Shown here: piece by piece, positions 30,481 through 41,800 of the stretch
Numbering within the stretch: the stretch's first letter is position 1
Layout: each line of letters starts with the position of its first letter
Origin: Ochotona curzoniae
Taxonomy: Eukaryota > Chordata > Mammalia > Lagomorpha > Ochotonidae
Direction of reading: 5' to 3'
NCBI RefSeq assembly: GCF_017591425.1
Contig: NW_024464918.1
Coordinates: forward strand, 21,294,001-21,358,000
Length of the DNA stretch: 64,000 nucleotides
Made by a program: the position numbers and the translations under genes
The notes under the pieces: generated by a model
The model's database searches: none
What the model was told of the DNA's origin: nothing
What the model saw: the letters and a program-made list of their open reading frames with translations, nothing else

Positions 30481-31914
30481 ATGAGGCTTGCGGACTTCAT
30501 TACTCAGAGGATGTGGTAGTGAATAAGGCTGCACCTTGATTAGAAATGTGACTGATCCTGTGGTGCTAGACTGAGTTCAAGGTGACAGAAGTTGGAATCA
30601 CATGGAAAACAAATGCCACCTGAGTGGAAAGAGGTCTGGGAGCAACAGAGTGAGCTGCCTCTTGTGACAGGTGCTCCCTTCCTTTGCCACGACCTGGACA
30701 GAACGTCACCTTTCTGAAGGCTAACAGGTACCATCCCAGCTGAGAAGACGCCAAAATGAGCAAGGGTAGACAGAGGAGCTCACCTTGGATTCACCTGGGA
30801 TGGGGGAAGAGCCTTGCAACATGGCTCAGGAAATCAGTAAAACCCAGCTACAGTTAAAGGTCCCTCTGGGACCATAACCAAACCCCTGCAAGGCTGCAAT
30901 TTTTCAGGCCGGGGAGCACCTCCACCTGTAACTCCCTCAGCAGCCTTTTTCAGAAACAAGGAAGGACCCACAGCCTCCCGTCCCCACACTGAGACCCACA
31001 GGTGCATAAACTCACTCAGCCTGTCTCAGAAATCCTGCACCTGAAACTTAGGCCATGTTGCGTTTTCAAAGGAAGGAAACATGAGTGGAGAGGCAAGGGA
31101 AAGAGGGAAAGGAAACATGAGCAAAACAGAACAGTGCTGAACATTACCAGGGTCATGGATAACGCTGAAGAAAATAATCAGCCTCTGCATGCACAGCCAT
31201 TCCGGTGAGCCTTCCAACTAAGGGATCTAAGACACTGATGAGTCCAATCACTGAGAAGATCCAAACAAAAACTGATTATCTATGATGCTGATAGCACCGA
31301 TCTTGTCCCATATGCCAAATCTCACTAGCATCATAAAATAACACTGGACTGGTCTTTTCATTCAACCATGTATAGCAACTGAATTTTACTGAAATCAAAG
31401 CATCACTGATGATAAAATGCACTATTACCTTAGGTGCTATTAAGACATAAAAAATAGTACCAAATGAAATTGCAACATGCCGTGTATTGGCAGATGCCAT
31501 GATTTCAGAGATGCTGAAAAAAGAAGGCACTTTGCATGTTAGGATGCAGAAAACAGAGCAGTGAAGCCCATCCCACGGAAGCTCCATGATGCTGGAGGGA
31601 CCAAGAGGCACCAAGCAGGACAATCTTGGTGCCCTTGTCTGCTCAAGGGGCCTTCTACATACACAGAGGTACACCACCACGGCCCAGGAGTATTGTTCTA
31701 CACGATAAACAGCATCTTAGAGATGGAAAGATCGGGGTCTTGTTCCGGGAAATCACACACCAGGGAGCAATAATAGGGAAGACACCTGCTAAGGTAAAGG
31801 ATTCTAAGGGCCACGGACATACAATGTGTCACAATCTGACCTGTGGAAGCCAGAGACTAGAACGGAAGTGCGTCAATATAATAAGTACTGAGTAGCTGGA
31901 AACAAGGCTAGAAC
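30481..31914. other. Unique non-coding sequence
   Basis: No repeat is named. The 134-codon minus-strand frame at 31276-31680 runs through AT-rich text at 31290-31520 that could be an unrecognised old DNA transposon or a conserved non-coding element. I cannot tell which. Confidence 0.4.
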
Positions 31915-31922
31915 AAGCAGGT

Positions 31923-32201
31923 GACCAGGCCAGTGTTGTATCATCGTTCTTGGTCAGGTCTCAGCTGCTCCATTTCTGATCCTGCTCACTGCTAACGCAG
32001 TAGAAGTTTCCCAGGTGCTCAGGCACCTGGGCCAAGTGGAAGACCCTGATGGAGTTCCAGGCTCCTTGTGTTAATCTGGACCAGCCTCAACTTCCATGGC
32101 CACTTGGAGAGTGTAACCAAGGATGGAACATCACTTTCTTGCGTCTGTCTCTGCCTCTTTCTCCTTCTACGTCATTGCACTTTATAAGTCAAATCTTGAA
32201 A
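31923..32201 (+). mobile_element. CSINE with short target duplication
   Basis: GTCTCAGCTGCTCCATTTCT, GATCCTGCTCACTGCTAACG, GGTGCTCAGGCACCTGGGCC and AAGTCAAATCTTGAAAAAGC outline the element. Its head is blurred. AAGCAGGT at 31915-31922 and 32202-32209 is a likely 8-base target duplication. Confidence 0.82.
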
Positions 32202-32483
32202 AAGCAGGTACCCAAAGCATTCAGATGCCTCTGTGCTAATCCAGCTTGTAAGAATTCTAATCTGCTAAATTCTACTACCAAAAGATAGAGTTGGTAACTA
32301 TGAGGACACTATAAAACTTCTGCCCAATGTTGCAGCAGTTTATAAGTACTAAAGTGCCTTTAACTCTTGTTCTCCCATGACCCCACCAACTCTCTGATGA
32401 CTGAGCAATGGCAAACACAAAGGATCAGATGAAATGATCTTGTGAAAGCACCTAGGAACATTTGTGGAAATGCAGTAAGTCTG

Positions 32484-32802
32484 TGAGGCAGGCATTGTGG
32501 GGTGGGGGTTAAACTGCCACTTGGGGTACCCATAGCCCCTTTCTAAGTGCCTGGAACTAAGTGCCTGCTACGTGAAATCCAGTTTCCTACTAAAACACCT
32601 GGGAAAGAGCATGTGAAAGCCCAAGCACTTGTGGGTACCTGCTACCTATGAGGGAGAACCAGTTAGCATTCCAGGCTTCTGACTTCAGCCTGGCTCCGCC
32701 TCGGCTGCTGCAGACATCTGAGGACTGAACCAGTGGATATAAGCTCTCTTGCCCTGTGCATTGTTCTCTTTCCTTATGTCACTCATCTTCCAAATACATA
32801 CA
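32484..32802 (+). mobile_element. Old CSINE
   Basis: GGCAGGCATTGTGGGGTGGG, GGGTTAAACTGCCACTTGGG, GTACCCATAGCCCC, ACACCTGGGAAAGAGC and ACTGAACCAGTGGATATAAG follow older C-element order. An AT-rich ATGTATGTATG stretch follows the tail. A short phrase (AAGTGCCTGGAACTAAGTGCCTG) is duplicated inside. Confidence 0.82.
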
Positions 32803-32873
32803 TGTATGTATGCATAATAAACATATATAATATAAACATACAGAAGATTTTGGTGTGAATACTTTTTTCAAAC

Positions 32874-33240
32874 ATACTAGAGGTCTTCAAAATGTTTATA
32901 AAAATGCATGCCATAAAAATCATGCTTGAAAGGGCAGGTCTGTGGTGTGGCAGGTAAAGCTGCCTCAAGTCTGGGCACCGGTTCAAGTCCCAGCCGCTCC
33001 ACTTCTGATCCAGCTTCCTGTTAATGTGTCTGGGTGTGCAACAGAGGATGGCTCAACTTCTTGGGCCCCTGCACCCAGAGGTGACTCCTGGCTTCAGATT
33101 TAGCCATTTTGGTCACTTGGGACGTAACCAGCAGATGGAAAACAACTCCCCCTTCTCTGTCTTTCAAATAAACCTTTTTTTAAAAAATGCATGAAATTTT
33201 AACATTTTTGCGCTTAAACTTATCTTTTAACTCTTTCTCA
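32874..33240. mobile_element. Mariner-like MITE interrupted by a CSINE
   Basis: The left piece (32874-32931) reads AGAGGTCTTCAAAATGTTTA and ATAAAAATGCATGCCATAAA. The right piece (33187-33240) reads ATGCATGAAATTTTAACATT, TTTGCGCTTAAACTTATC and TTTTAACTC. Joined, they resemble a short palindromic element that I know from lagomorph DNA (GGTCTTCAAAAAGTTCATGG .. CATGCATG.. TTTTGCACC .. AACTTATCTTTTAA). The far inverted end is decayed. Confidence 0.6.
32932..33186 (+). mobile_element. CSINE nested in the MITE
   Basis: GGGCAGGTCTGTGGTGTGGC, GGCACCGGTTCAAGTCCCAG, CCGCTCCACTTCTGATCCAG and AAATAAACCTTTTTTTAAAA mark a sense copy, somewhat shortened in the middle. ATGCTTGAAA (32922-32931) and ATGCATGAAA (33187-33196) match at 9 of 10 positions as target duplication. 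Confidence 0.93.
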
Positions 33241-33969
33241 CTAAATGTTGCAAAGTATATTTATATCTCATTTTAATTCAAATTTTAACAGTGTTAGAAG
33301 AGTAAAAATAAAGTAATTTGTTTGCTGACAGTGTGAACTACCTGACCATAAGTTTTGTGCCGTTTACTTCAGGGTTACTGTGTTTGCCTGTTGATTTGGA
33401 ACAAGCCAAGCCTGTACATATCACTGACGTGGTCCAATAGGCAAATAGATAAATAGATACCCCAAAGGTTTTTTTTTAACATGCCAATTATTCTTCAATG
33501 TTAAATGCTATGTTTATCATAAAAAAATGTGAAGATGACAGTGTATTTTAGCCTTTCTGTGATTCAAAAGAATGTAGTTACTTGAAGATAGTGAAGTGTT
33601 ACCTTCAGTACATAAATTTTGTTCTAAGTTTAGATGTATAACTTAAAGGAATTTCTTTTGCTTTTATATTCAATACGAGGTGGGTTTTTAATGTTTTGTT
33701 CTCAACAGTTTCATTGCCCCAACAAGATTCACTATAAAATACATTCATGCCCCACACACATCAAACGCAATCTTTCTTTTTCATATCTAAAGGGCTCACC
33801 TCACTATTTCACAGACTTTGTTCCTTATGTACTTAAAGTTCATTTCAGTCACAATATTATCAGAATTTCTCAGTACCTGGTAAGTTAAGTCTCACTACAA
33901 CAAAATATTTTCCAAAATGTTTTCAGTGGTTTTGCATACATAATCTCTCACCTGCTCCTTTTTTGTCCC
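33241..33969. other. AT-rich unique sequence
   Basis: Nothing recognised. No open frame longer than 84 codons. Confidence 0.45.
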
Positions 33970-34232
33970 TTTAAATCTGTTCTAAGGGCGAAGAGACAGA
34001 GATCATGCATTGGCAGGTTCACCAAACGTCCACTGCAGCCAGAGCTGAGCAGATGTAGGGGCCAGCCACTGGGGACTCAAGCCGGGCTTTCCTATGTGGG
34101 AGTCAGGGACTAAACCCCTTGAGTCAACATCAGTGCATCCCAGAGTGTGGATGAACAGGAAGCTGGCATCAAGAGTGGAGACAGGACTCAAAGTCAAGCA
34201 TTCGGACGCAAGATGCCAGCATCCAAAATGGT
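33970..34232 (-). mobile_element. Old CSINE, antisense
   Basis: CATTGGCAGGTTCACCAAAC, GCAGCCAGAGCTGAGCAGAT, GAACAGGAAGCTGGCATCAA, GACAGGACTCAAAGTCAAGC and GCAAGATGCCAGCATCC follow the reversed older C-element order. No target duplication is visible. Confidence 0.8.
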
Positions 34233-34549
34233 GTCATGAGCATATGCCCAGATCATCAAACTGGCATTTCGCTTCTTTCCCACCTTCCCACTGAAACAAC
34301 ATCAAGATTAAGATGGTAAGACAGATACCTGAATCTGAGGAAGACGACAAGCTGAGTGCTGCAGTTACTCAGGACAGACTCTGCAGACAAAATGTCACCT
34401 CACCAACACATTCACATCCCCAACTATATTTACCCTGAGACATTTCACGATTGTTGCTGCTATCATTGAGGTTTTAAAAATTAATGTTAATCCTCTATTG
34501 TGGATATAAATAAACCATTTGTGTAAAGTCATCTTGCTTCTAAACACTG
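34233..34549. other. Unique non-coding sequence
   Basis: Nothing recognised. Confidence 0.45.
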
Positions 34550-34990
34550 TTACTCTATTATTAGGTGAATATTATTCACTTAGATTTATTAGATGTTCTA
34601 GACACATAATTTCTTCTGCATATAAGAATAATTGTGTATTTTCTAATAGCGATGTCATTTATTTATTGTTTCACTGTGTTAATTAGAGAGCAGAACAATC
34701 TCCAAAATGATGTGAAAATGATAGCATCTTATTTTCTTCAGAATTTAATGGGAATACATCTTGTATTTAATGGGTTGTTGGTGGTTTATGTCTAATAATA
34801 CCATTTTTCATATTTAGGCATTTTCTATCTCTTGCTATTTGCTTTTGAGCTTCCACCAAAAACAGCTGCAAAACGGAGAGCTGTGCTATCCTTGCATTCC
34901 TTGAATAAATCCCATTTGATTGCATTCTACTTTTTAAAACAATTGACAACATCCTTGTACTCCTAGAGTAAATCCTATCCATGTTGGAGG
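34550..34990 (-). mobile_element. Old LINE-1 ORF2-region fragment, antisense
   Basis: Seen in window orientation, the phrases TAGCATCTTATTTTCTTCAG, AATTTAATGGGAATACATCT, ATCCTTGCATTCCTTGAATA and AATCCCATTTGATTGCATTC match the reverse strand of the mammalian L1 reverse-transcriptase region (GGCATCCTTGTCTTGTTCC .. AGTGGGAATGCTTCC .. CATCCTTGCATCCCTGGGAT .. AAATCCCACTTGATCATGG). Frames are broken and no coding capacity remains. Confidence 0.6.
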
Positions 34991-35013
34991 TATCTATTCA
35001 GTTCTAAATGTAG

Positions 35014-35135
35014 GATGGGACTTCAAAAGACTGGTAGAAAAACAGAATTAAATGTTTACTTGGGTGCAAAAATTACCTGATAATCTGTGTATTGTTGGCA
35101 CAGCGTAAGTTTTCTATGAACTTTGTAACAAAACT
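35014..35135. mobile_element. Mariner-like MITE, near complete
   Basis: GGGACTTCAAAAGACTGGTA, AAAACAGAATTAAATG and TTGGGTGCAAAAATTACC open the element. TTTTCTATGAACTTTGTAAC closes it and is roughly the reverse complement of the start. This is the same short palindromic family as the copy at 32874-33240. Confidence 0.6.
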
Positions 35136-35654
35136 CTCCTCCCCTGCATGTCACAGCGCCCGCAGGCACACACGGATGCCATCCATTTCCTGCTCTCTCT
35201 GTTGAGGAGCTCAATCGTCTCTTCCAGTCCCCACTCTGAGAATCACCCAGCCTCTGCCTCCTGCCATTCTCCCCGCGTTCTGTGGAGTTTTGCTTCATGG
35301 GACACAACTGAGGCTACAGGGACCCCCCAGGAGGGTCCTAGAGTGTGTTCTGCCTCGTAGGCCAAGCATTTTTGAAGCCACAGGGACAGTTTCTGGCTCT
35401 TTCTGCCTTCCCCAACTCCAGTCTCCTCCTAAACCCTTGAGTAGAACAACCCGTGGGGTCCTGACGCTGTGCCTGTGTCTCAGAGTGGCCTATCAAGGAA
35501 GGCCAAGGGAAGCAGGGGACCCACTTCATCACCCCCTCTCGCAATCGCCTGCTTTGTTCAGTTTGGTTTCTGTTATTTTTCTATAAATCAAAGCAGAATT
35601 CCTAGGGCTTTCTGTCTAAATATTTGCCTATGTATTTTGTAGGAGGACAGCATA
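35136..35654. other. Unique non-coding sequence
   Basis: Nothing recognised. Confidence 0.45.
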
Positions 35655-35868
35655 GACCAGGACTGTCCCCATCCACTGGTTCCCTTCCCAGTTGCCCACA
35701 ATTACTGGGACTGAAGCCAGAAAGCCCAACCATGTCTCCTATAAGGGTGCAAGTACGTGATTCAACACGACTGTCTCCCAGGATCTGTGTTAGCATGAAG
35801 CTGGCCCCATGGACTCAGATTTGAGATGTGGGCATTCCACTCAGCAACAACCACAAGGCCCAGCACAC
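35655..35868 (-). mobile_element. Old CSINE, antisense
   Basis: CCATCCACTGGTTCCCTTCC, CTGGGACTGAAGCCAGAAAG, CATGTCTCCTATAAGGGTGC, GTTAGCATGAAGCTGGCCCC and AGATGTGGGCATTCCACTCA follow the reversed older C-element order and end in AAGGCCCAGCAC. A young copy is inserted about 20 bases to its right. Confidence 0.75.
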
Positions 35869-35890
35869 ACCTCTTCCCCAGTATCTTTTT

Positions 35891-36232
35891 TTATTTTTTT
35901 AAAGATTTATTTTTATTATTATTTTTTTCATTGGAAAGGCAGATATACAGAGAGGAGAGACAGAGAGGAAGATCTTCCGTCCAATGATTCACTCCCCAAG
36001 TGAGCGCAACGGGCCGATACTATGCCGATCCAAAGCCAGGAGCCTCTTCCGGGTCTCCCACGCGGGTGCAGGTTCCCAAAGCTTTGGGCCGTCCTCGACT
36101 GCTTTCCCAGGCCACAGGCAGGGAGCTGGAAGGGAAGCAGGGCTGCCAGGATTAGAACCAGCGCCCATATGGGATTCCGGGCGTGCAAGGAGAGGACCTT
36201 TAACCACTTGCGCCACAGCGTTGGGCCCCCCC
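35891..36232 (-). mobile_element. Young CSINE with target duplication
   Basis: A complete antisense copy with a long reversed tail (TTTTTAAAGATTTATTTTTA). It continues with GGAAAGGCAGATATACAGAG and CGGGTCTCCCACGCGGGTGC and ends GCCACAGCGTTGGGCCCC. AGTATCTTTTT stands at 35880-35890 and 36233-36243. By eye it differs from the copy at 56983-57311 at about 17 of 300 positions, many of them at former CpG sites. Confidence 0.97.
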
Positions 36233-36337
36233 AGTATCTTTTTATAATATATTTTTAATGTTCTTTTTCAAATCTGTAGTAGTTATCTGTTTTGTTCTTG
36301 CTTTTGTCATCTTAGAACAATTCTTGTAATTTTGATT

Positions 36338-36654
36338 TTTTTTAAGCATTTATTTTATTGGAAATTTAGATTTACAGAGAGAAGGAGAGACGAAAAGAAA
36401 GATTTTCCATCCTCTGGTTAACTTCCCACGTGGCCACAACAACTAATGCTGAGCCAATCCAAAACCAGTAGGCTCTTCCAGGTCTCCCATTCGAGTGCAG
36501 AGTCCCAAAGCTTTGTGGATCCTTTACTGCTTTCCCAGGCCACAAGGAACGACCTAGATGAGAAGCAGAGTATCTAGGATATGAAGTGGCACCCATATGG
36601 GATTCCAGTGCACGCAACGTGATGATTTTAGCTACTAGGCTAAATTTATAGGCC
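36338..36654 (-). mobile_element. CSINE with target duplication
   Basis: The element runs from TTTTTAAGCATTTATTTTAT through CCATCCTCTGGTTAACTTCC and GAGCCAATCCAAAACCAGTA to TAGCTACTAGGCTAAATTTA. TGTAATTTTGATT (36325-36337) and TGTAATATTAGTT (36655-36667) match at 11 of 13 positions. The copy is moderately diverged. Confidence 0.93.
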
Positions 36655-36667
36655 TGTAATATTAGTT

Positions 36668-38084
36668 TTTCTACAAAATCCATTCAGATTAAATCATCCA
36701 GATTTTTAAACTTTGAGATAAGGCTCTCTTCCATTTAATAGCATTGCCAGATACATCAAACAGTAACATAGGATATAGAGTCAAACTTGAAATTCAGATA
36801 TATGGCAACCATTTTTATATAAGTATATGTGAAATATGGGTCACACTTCCACTAGAAATCATTCATGCTTATTTAAAATTGGCATTTTCCTGGGCACACA
36901 GCATTTGGCCTAGCAAGCCTACTCATTGAGTATCTTTATTAAGAAAAAAAGAAAAGCATAGGCTTTGCTAACTGATTAAGGCCAGCACTCATACTATTCT
37001 GTGGGTGGGAAGAGGCAGAGAAGTAGACTGTTAAACATAGAGAGTAACTTCTGCCTTACATTTATTGCCTTCTTGCTTTCACTCAGGGTTTAATTTGTTG
37101 GTTTTCTATGTTCATAAGTTAAACATGCAATTCATTTGTATTCACTACAAAAATTGAGCATCACAGACGTGCTCTCATGTATAGTTCTGTTCACACCATG
37201 GATTTTGGTCATGGAAAGAACTCATTTATACTAATTGCTAAAGCATTTATCTCAGTTTTTATTTTCTCTTGACTCAAGAGTCACTTAAAGGATGGGTTTT
37301 TTTTTTTTCAGATTTAAAGTGGATTTTCATTATTTTGCTTTACCATTGAAATTTATACAAGTAATTTTGGTTTTAGGTCAAAGAACTTGTCCCAAAAGTG
37401 TTTCTAGTCTGCAGGAAAAATGGTTGAAGCCTTTTATAGTCCAAGGACATAATTAAATTCTGTGTTTTATGTACATAAGGGAAAATATATATCTCCCGCT
37501 TATTGAGGTTGAACAGAGAAATATAACAAAGTTGGTCACTGTGTTACTCGAACCCTTCAACTCCACACTTGCTTTTGGCCCAGCTCACCCTCAACAAGAT
37601 CGTGACAAATGGAAAACACACCAGACTTTTCCCCAGGAGCCAAAAGTACAACGAGCTTGGCTCTCTATGATTTATGAAGTGTGTTCAAACATGGCTGAGT
37701 TTCTGTGGGTTAAAAAAAAAAGTCCTTTTATAGGGATTTATTAGATAATGTATCATTGAAGGTCAATTAGCCTCTTGTCCCGAAGATAGGAAAGGCCAAA
37801 AACACAAATGAGATTATGCTGACGGAGTGCCTCATACAATTTACTTGCCCATTAACCCACAGGGAAGCACAGAGCTCACTGTTTGCACTGTAGACGAGGT
37901 CTGAAGTTTGCTTGCACAGTAAAAGCCCAAGAGGGCACAATCACCACGTTACCTCCTATAGAAACGAGCAAGGGAAAGGACCACTGGTGAGCTCGTTCCT
38001 TGTCAAGTTTCTTGGACAAGCAGAATTGCCATGCACTGCTGCCCCTCTTCTGCTTAGTAACGCTAGACCTCAGGTGTCGTTCAG
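36668..38084. other. AT-rich unique sequence
   Basis: No repeat is named in 1.4 kb. A T-run at about 37298-37309 is the only low-complexity feature. The 91-codon frame at 37469-37744 has no domain. Confidence 0.45.
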
Positions 38085-38290
38085 TGTAAGGAGGACAACA
38101 CAGTGACAGAAGCAAGACTTCAGGAGTGATGCGTCCTGAGCTCCAATTCTAGCTCCAATATTCTTTGGATAAATTATTTAATCAATATCTCGCTTGCTCA
38201 TGCAATGCCTGAGTTTTAGAATAGGGAAAATGATGACAACGTCTTCCTTCAAGAATGACATGAGACAGTTCTTACGAAATATTCATCATG
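38085..38290 (+). mobile_element. MIR SINE
   Basis: GAGCTCCAATTCTAGCTCCA, TTTGGATAAATTATTTAATC and GAGTTTTAGAATAGGGAAAA, then TGATGACAACGTC, follow MIR order (GGTTCGAATCCCGGCTCTGCC .. TTGGGCAAGTTACTTAACC .. TCAGTTTCCTCATCTGTAAAATGGGG .. ATAATAGTACC). The copy is weakly preserved. Confidence 0.6.
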
Positions 38291-38645
38291 AACCTGACAA
38301 TAATTTTCTACCTCTTGTTGGGTAACATTTTGGCAGCACATCTGATTTAGAATTTGAGCAGAGAGATTTTCACACAGCTTCCTTCAGATTCTTCAAAACC
38401 CTGGCCCTTGAACTTCTCAAGAGCAACGCTATATACACCTTTCACAGCAGACAACCCACATAAATTATGAAGCTGATCACCAGACTCTGACCAGTGCAGC
38501 CAGAGATCATTTTAGAAAACTAATGAGAGACCTTCTCCAGTAAGACGATTCCCCAGCCTACCAACACAGGTAACATTCTGTGACCCTCCCTACAGAGGGA
38601 AAGCTCTTCAGTGAAACTGTGGACTCCTCAAGAATCAAGACCACT
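38291..38645. other. Unique non-coding sequence
   Basis: Nothing recognised. Confidence 0.45.
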
Positions 38646-38993
38646 GGGGCCAGCACAACAGCTCAACTGCTTAGTCCTCCACCTGCAAGCACCAGGATCC
38701 CATCTGGGCTCCTCTTTGTGTCCCAGTTGCCTCACTTCCCATCCAGCTCCCTGCTTGTGGCCTGGGAAAGCAGTCGAGGATGGGCCAAAGCTTTGGGACC
38801 CTGCACCTGAGTGGGAGACCCAGAAGAAGCTCCTGGCTCCTGGCTTCAGATTGGTTCAGCTTCTGCTATTGTGGCCATCTGGGGAGTTAATCAGCAGATA
38901 GAAGATGGTTCTATATCCGTATGTCCTCCTCTGTGTAAGTCTGCTTTTTCAATAGAAATATATAAATAAATGTTTTTAAGCTTCTTTAAAAAA
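38646..38993 (+). mobile_element. CSINE, full length
   Basis: GGGGCCAGCACAACAGCTCA, CTTAGTCCTCCACCTGCAAG, GGGAAAGCAGTCGAGGATGG, TTGGTTCAGCTTCTGCTATT and ATATATAAATAAATGTTTTT mark a complete sense copy. A clear target duplication is not found. Confidence 0.94.
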
Positions 38994-40740
38994 AGGATTG
39001 AGATCCTGTCTGTCATTTCCCATGGCATATGCAGAAGTTAGAGCAGCATCTGGTCCATGTTATACACACAATAATTGTTTTTAAGCCAATTCCTGAAAAG
39101 GATATTGAGAATAAAATTAAAGAAACATCGACAAATACAGTTCCCTGAGAATGTTAGAAAGTTAGCCAGGTAGATGGGAAAAGTGACCTCAAGTCTGATT
39201 TTCAGGAACTGTGGTGAGTCTGAAAGAGAGGCAAGTCTGCCCAGAGAAGTCCCAGGCTCACAGCCCTGGCAGGCAGGGCACATGGGCACCAGGCCATCTG
39301 TGTGCCTGGGCAAGCCACTCACTTTCTGAGCATCAGTCCAGTTTATAAAGTAGTAGTTGCTATGACCACGTCACAGACAAGCTCAAAGGCGACAAAGGAT
39401 TAAAAAGACTTTGAAAGCTGGAAAACTCTGCACAACACAAATTGCTGTTTAGGAATGTTAAGTGGAAGAGCTGTATTCCTTACACAAAGCACATAAGGAG
39501 TAAGATTAGTCACAAATGGAAAACTGCAAGAAGTATAAACACTTGGCAAACTCCTTTCTTCAAAAAAGAAATGTAAAAAGTGTGTCGAGATAGCTGATGT
39601 TCGTTGTGTGACTTTTAGGAACAAACTCTGTGTTTTACTCATTGCCAGGAAAAGCTTTTCTGCTCTATGTAATTTTCCTTTTCTAGTTTTTTTTTTTCAC
39701 AGAATTAAACGTATTAATTGTCTCTGTTTATGAAACAAGAAATAGCTCCTGCTGTTTACACTGTTCCTTTTCTGTCTTGACAACAGAGCTCAGAAAATGT
39801 ATAAAATAGACTGATGGGAGAGTTTTTAAACTTCAGAGCCCAGCTCTTACTCTATGCACAAACACAAGATTGCAGCAAAGAGGCACGGAGGGCATGCACA
39901 CAGAGGCAAATTCCTTCTGGGACGCCTCTGAAAAGCAGTGTTGGTAAACTCTCACCACTGTGAGATGGCTGAGATGGTCGGCCCATGCAGCATTGCCCCA
40001 ACTGTGACAGACTGCTGGTCCTCTCAGGTCCCTCTGATGGAAGCTTCCTTGTGCTGATCTCTTTCACTGGTGACTTAGGCAAAAATAAGCCATGGGTAAT
40101 ATGAATACATGTTTAGGTCAGGCCATGAACTCTCTGGCTCATGAATTCCTAAAGGTTTTATACTTTGATATACATGGGCAAATGCTGCTCCTAAGAAAAC
40201 CCACTGTGTGTGCCTGGCAGAATTGCAGCTCCTGGGGCTGGGGAGGCATGTAGCTTTCTAGCTTTCTTAGTTTCAAGCATTAGGTATCATTTCCTTTTGG
40301 CTCATGTCCATTTATTATTGGGAAAACTTCCTGAATCCTGTTTCTCTCAGCAGTCTGGATGGTGCTTCCTTTTGCCTTCTTTCCTGGAATTACCACCTCC
40401 CTCTCACACTGCGACTTGCAGCAAGCAAATGATTTCTCCTATGAAGAAACTGTGCCTGGGTCACACAGACCCACCCAGCTCTTCCCTCACCTCTCTGCCG
40501 CTTTCCAAGAAAGCACCACTCAAGCATTGTGCAATGATGGTCATTTACCATCTTGCCTTCCTCACCTATTCCCCTCAGTGTCAGCCTCGCTGAACCACAG
40601 GTGGCACACATGCACTCTACCACCGAGCTCCGTCTCACCAGGGCCACTCTGCTTGCTCTTGGTCCTTGGCTAACACGTTTGATTGTTTGCTTCCAATTCT
40701 TAGGTACCTCCTCCACATGGTTCCCAGGCAAACCTCTGAG
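38994..40740. other. Mostly unique sequence
   Basis: Apart from a weak MIR-like patch listed separately, nothing is recognised. The 127-codon frame at 40210-40593 (plus) overlaps two others and has no domain. Confidence 0.45.
39295..39400 (+). mobile_element. Weak MIR-like fragment
   Basis: GTGTGCCTGGGCAAGCCACT, CACTTTCTGAGCATCAGT and CCAGTTTATAAAGTAGTAGT resemble the MIR middle (GTGTGACCTTGGGCAAGTTACTT .. TCTGTGCCTCAGTTTCCTC .. GTAAAATGGGGATAATAGT). Confidence 0.5.
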
Positions 40741-41460
40741 CTGTCCACCTGAATGACAGCCACCATGATAACATCTCCTTTACTGCACTTGCTGTCCACC
40801 CCCACCCCCCACACACGGATGCATCACACTGACCCCCACATAAGCCCTCATTTGTCTCTCCTCCCCTCCACGTTCACTCACCTACCAGCCTTGTCATCCA
40901 TTTCCCAGGCTTAAGGCAAACTTGGAGTGGCATTGCAATGCCAGTTCATTCCTCCAGTCCTGGCACACCTACCCCTGCAAACTCCATGTCCTCACTCAGA
41001 CATCTGTTAGGGTCTCAATCCTGGCCCTTCTAGTGAAACTTCTTCCATCCCCTGGCCACTCCAGGCTTTCTCTGCAGGGGCTAGAACATGTGAGTCCTCC
41101 TCGGCCCCTCCTCTCCCTCAGCCCCAGCAGCAGCCCCTCACCAAACTTCCCACAACATGCTTTTTGTCATCATTTCCTCCAAGCCCAGTCCTCACGGCTC
41201 AGCCCCTATCCCTGTGCCACCTTCTCCTGAGAGCTCTTCCACCAGCAACCAGAGCCACCTGTCAGAACACGTCTCCAGCCTCCTCCCATCACAGAATGCA
41301 GTCAGCCCTTGCACACACAGCTTTCTCTCTTAGTGGTTTGAACACTTGCTACTAATTCAACACCTCCTCCAAAGGCTTTTCCCAGGCAGCCGAGCATAAC
41401 ACCTTGGTCCCAGTCCTGTCTAGCTTCTGAATTAGAAACTGTTATCTTGACCACACTTCT
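40741..41460 (+). mobile_element. Possible L2 fragment in pyrimidine-rich DNA
   Basis: The strand is C- and T-rich throughout. GAACACTTGCTACTAATTCA, ACACCTCCTCCAAAGGCTTT and TCCCAGGCAGCCGAGC resemble the L2 3' end (CTCAAATGTCACCTCCTCTGGGAAGCC..). Upstream text reads like the cysteine- and proline-rich tail region of old LINEs, but without a solid match. Confidence 0.35.
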
Positions 41461-41569
41461 CACGGCAACCTGGATGAGAACTGGAGAGGGGATGCAATCG
41501 AGAGAACTGGTCATTTCTGCCTGGAGGCTGGGGTGCAGCTGCCTCTGAAGTGCCTGCAGAGGCTCAAGT

Positions 41570-41800
41570 CACACACACACCGGGTCCAACAGCTCTACTC
41601 CAAGCTGCACAGCCAAGAGAAATGCAGATGTGAAAAGACGAGCGCCAGAGATGCTGAAACCTATTCATAGAACTAGAAGCTGGAAACATCCCAGATGTCC
41701 ATCAACGGGAGACAATAACTGTGGTATATTGCTGGGACATCGTATCACTTGGTGGTAAAAACAAATCAACAGGAACTCTATCCAGATCGAAAAACTGACT
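41570..41800 (+). mobile_element. Old LINE-1 3' fragment
   Basis: CCAAGAGAAATGCAGATGTG, CTATTCATAGAACTAGAAGC, TGGAAACATCCCAGATGTCC, ATCAACGGGAGACAATAACT and GTGGTATATTGCTGGGACAT follow a very common old L1 3' phrase order (AGAGAAATGAAAACATATG .. TTCATAGCAGC .. CTGGAAACAACCCAAATGTCCATCAACAG .. TGTGGTATATTCATACAATGG). Confidence 0.8.
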
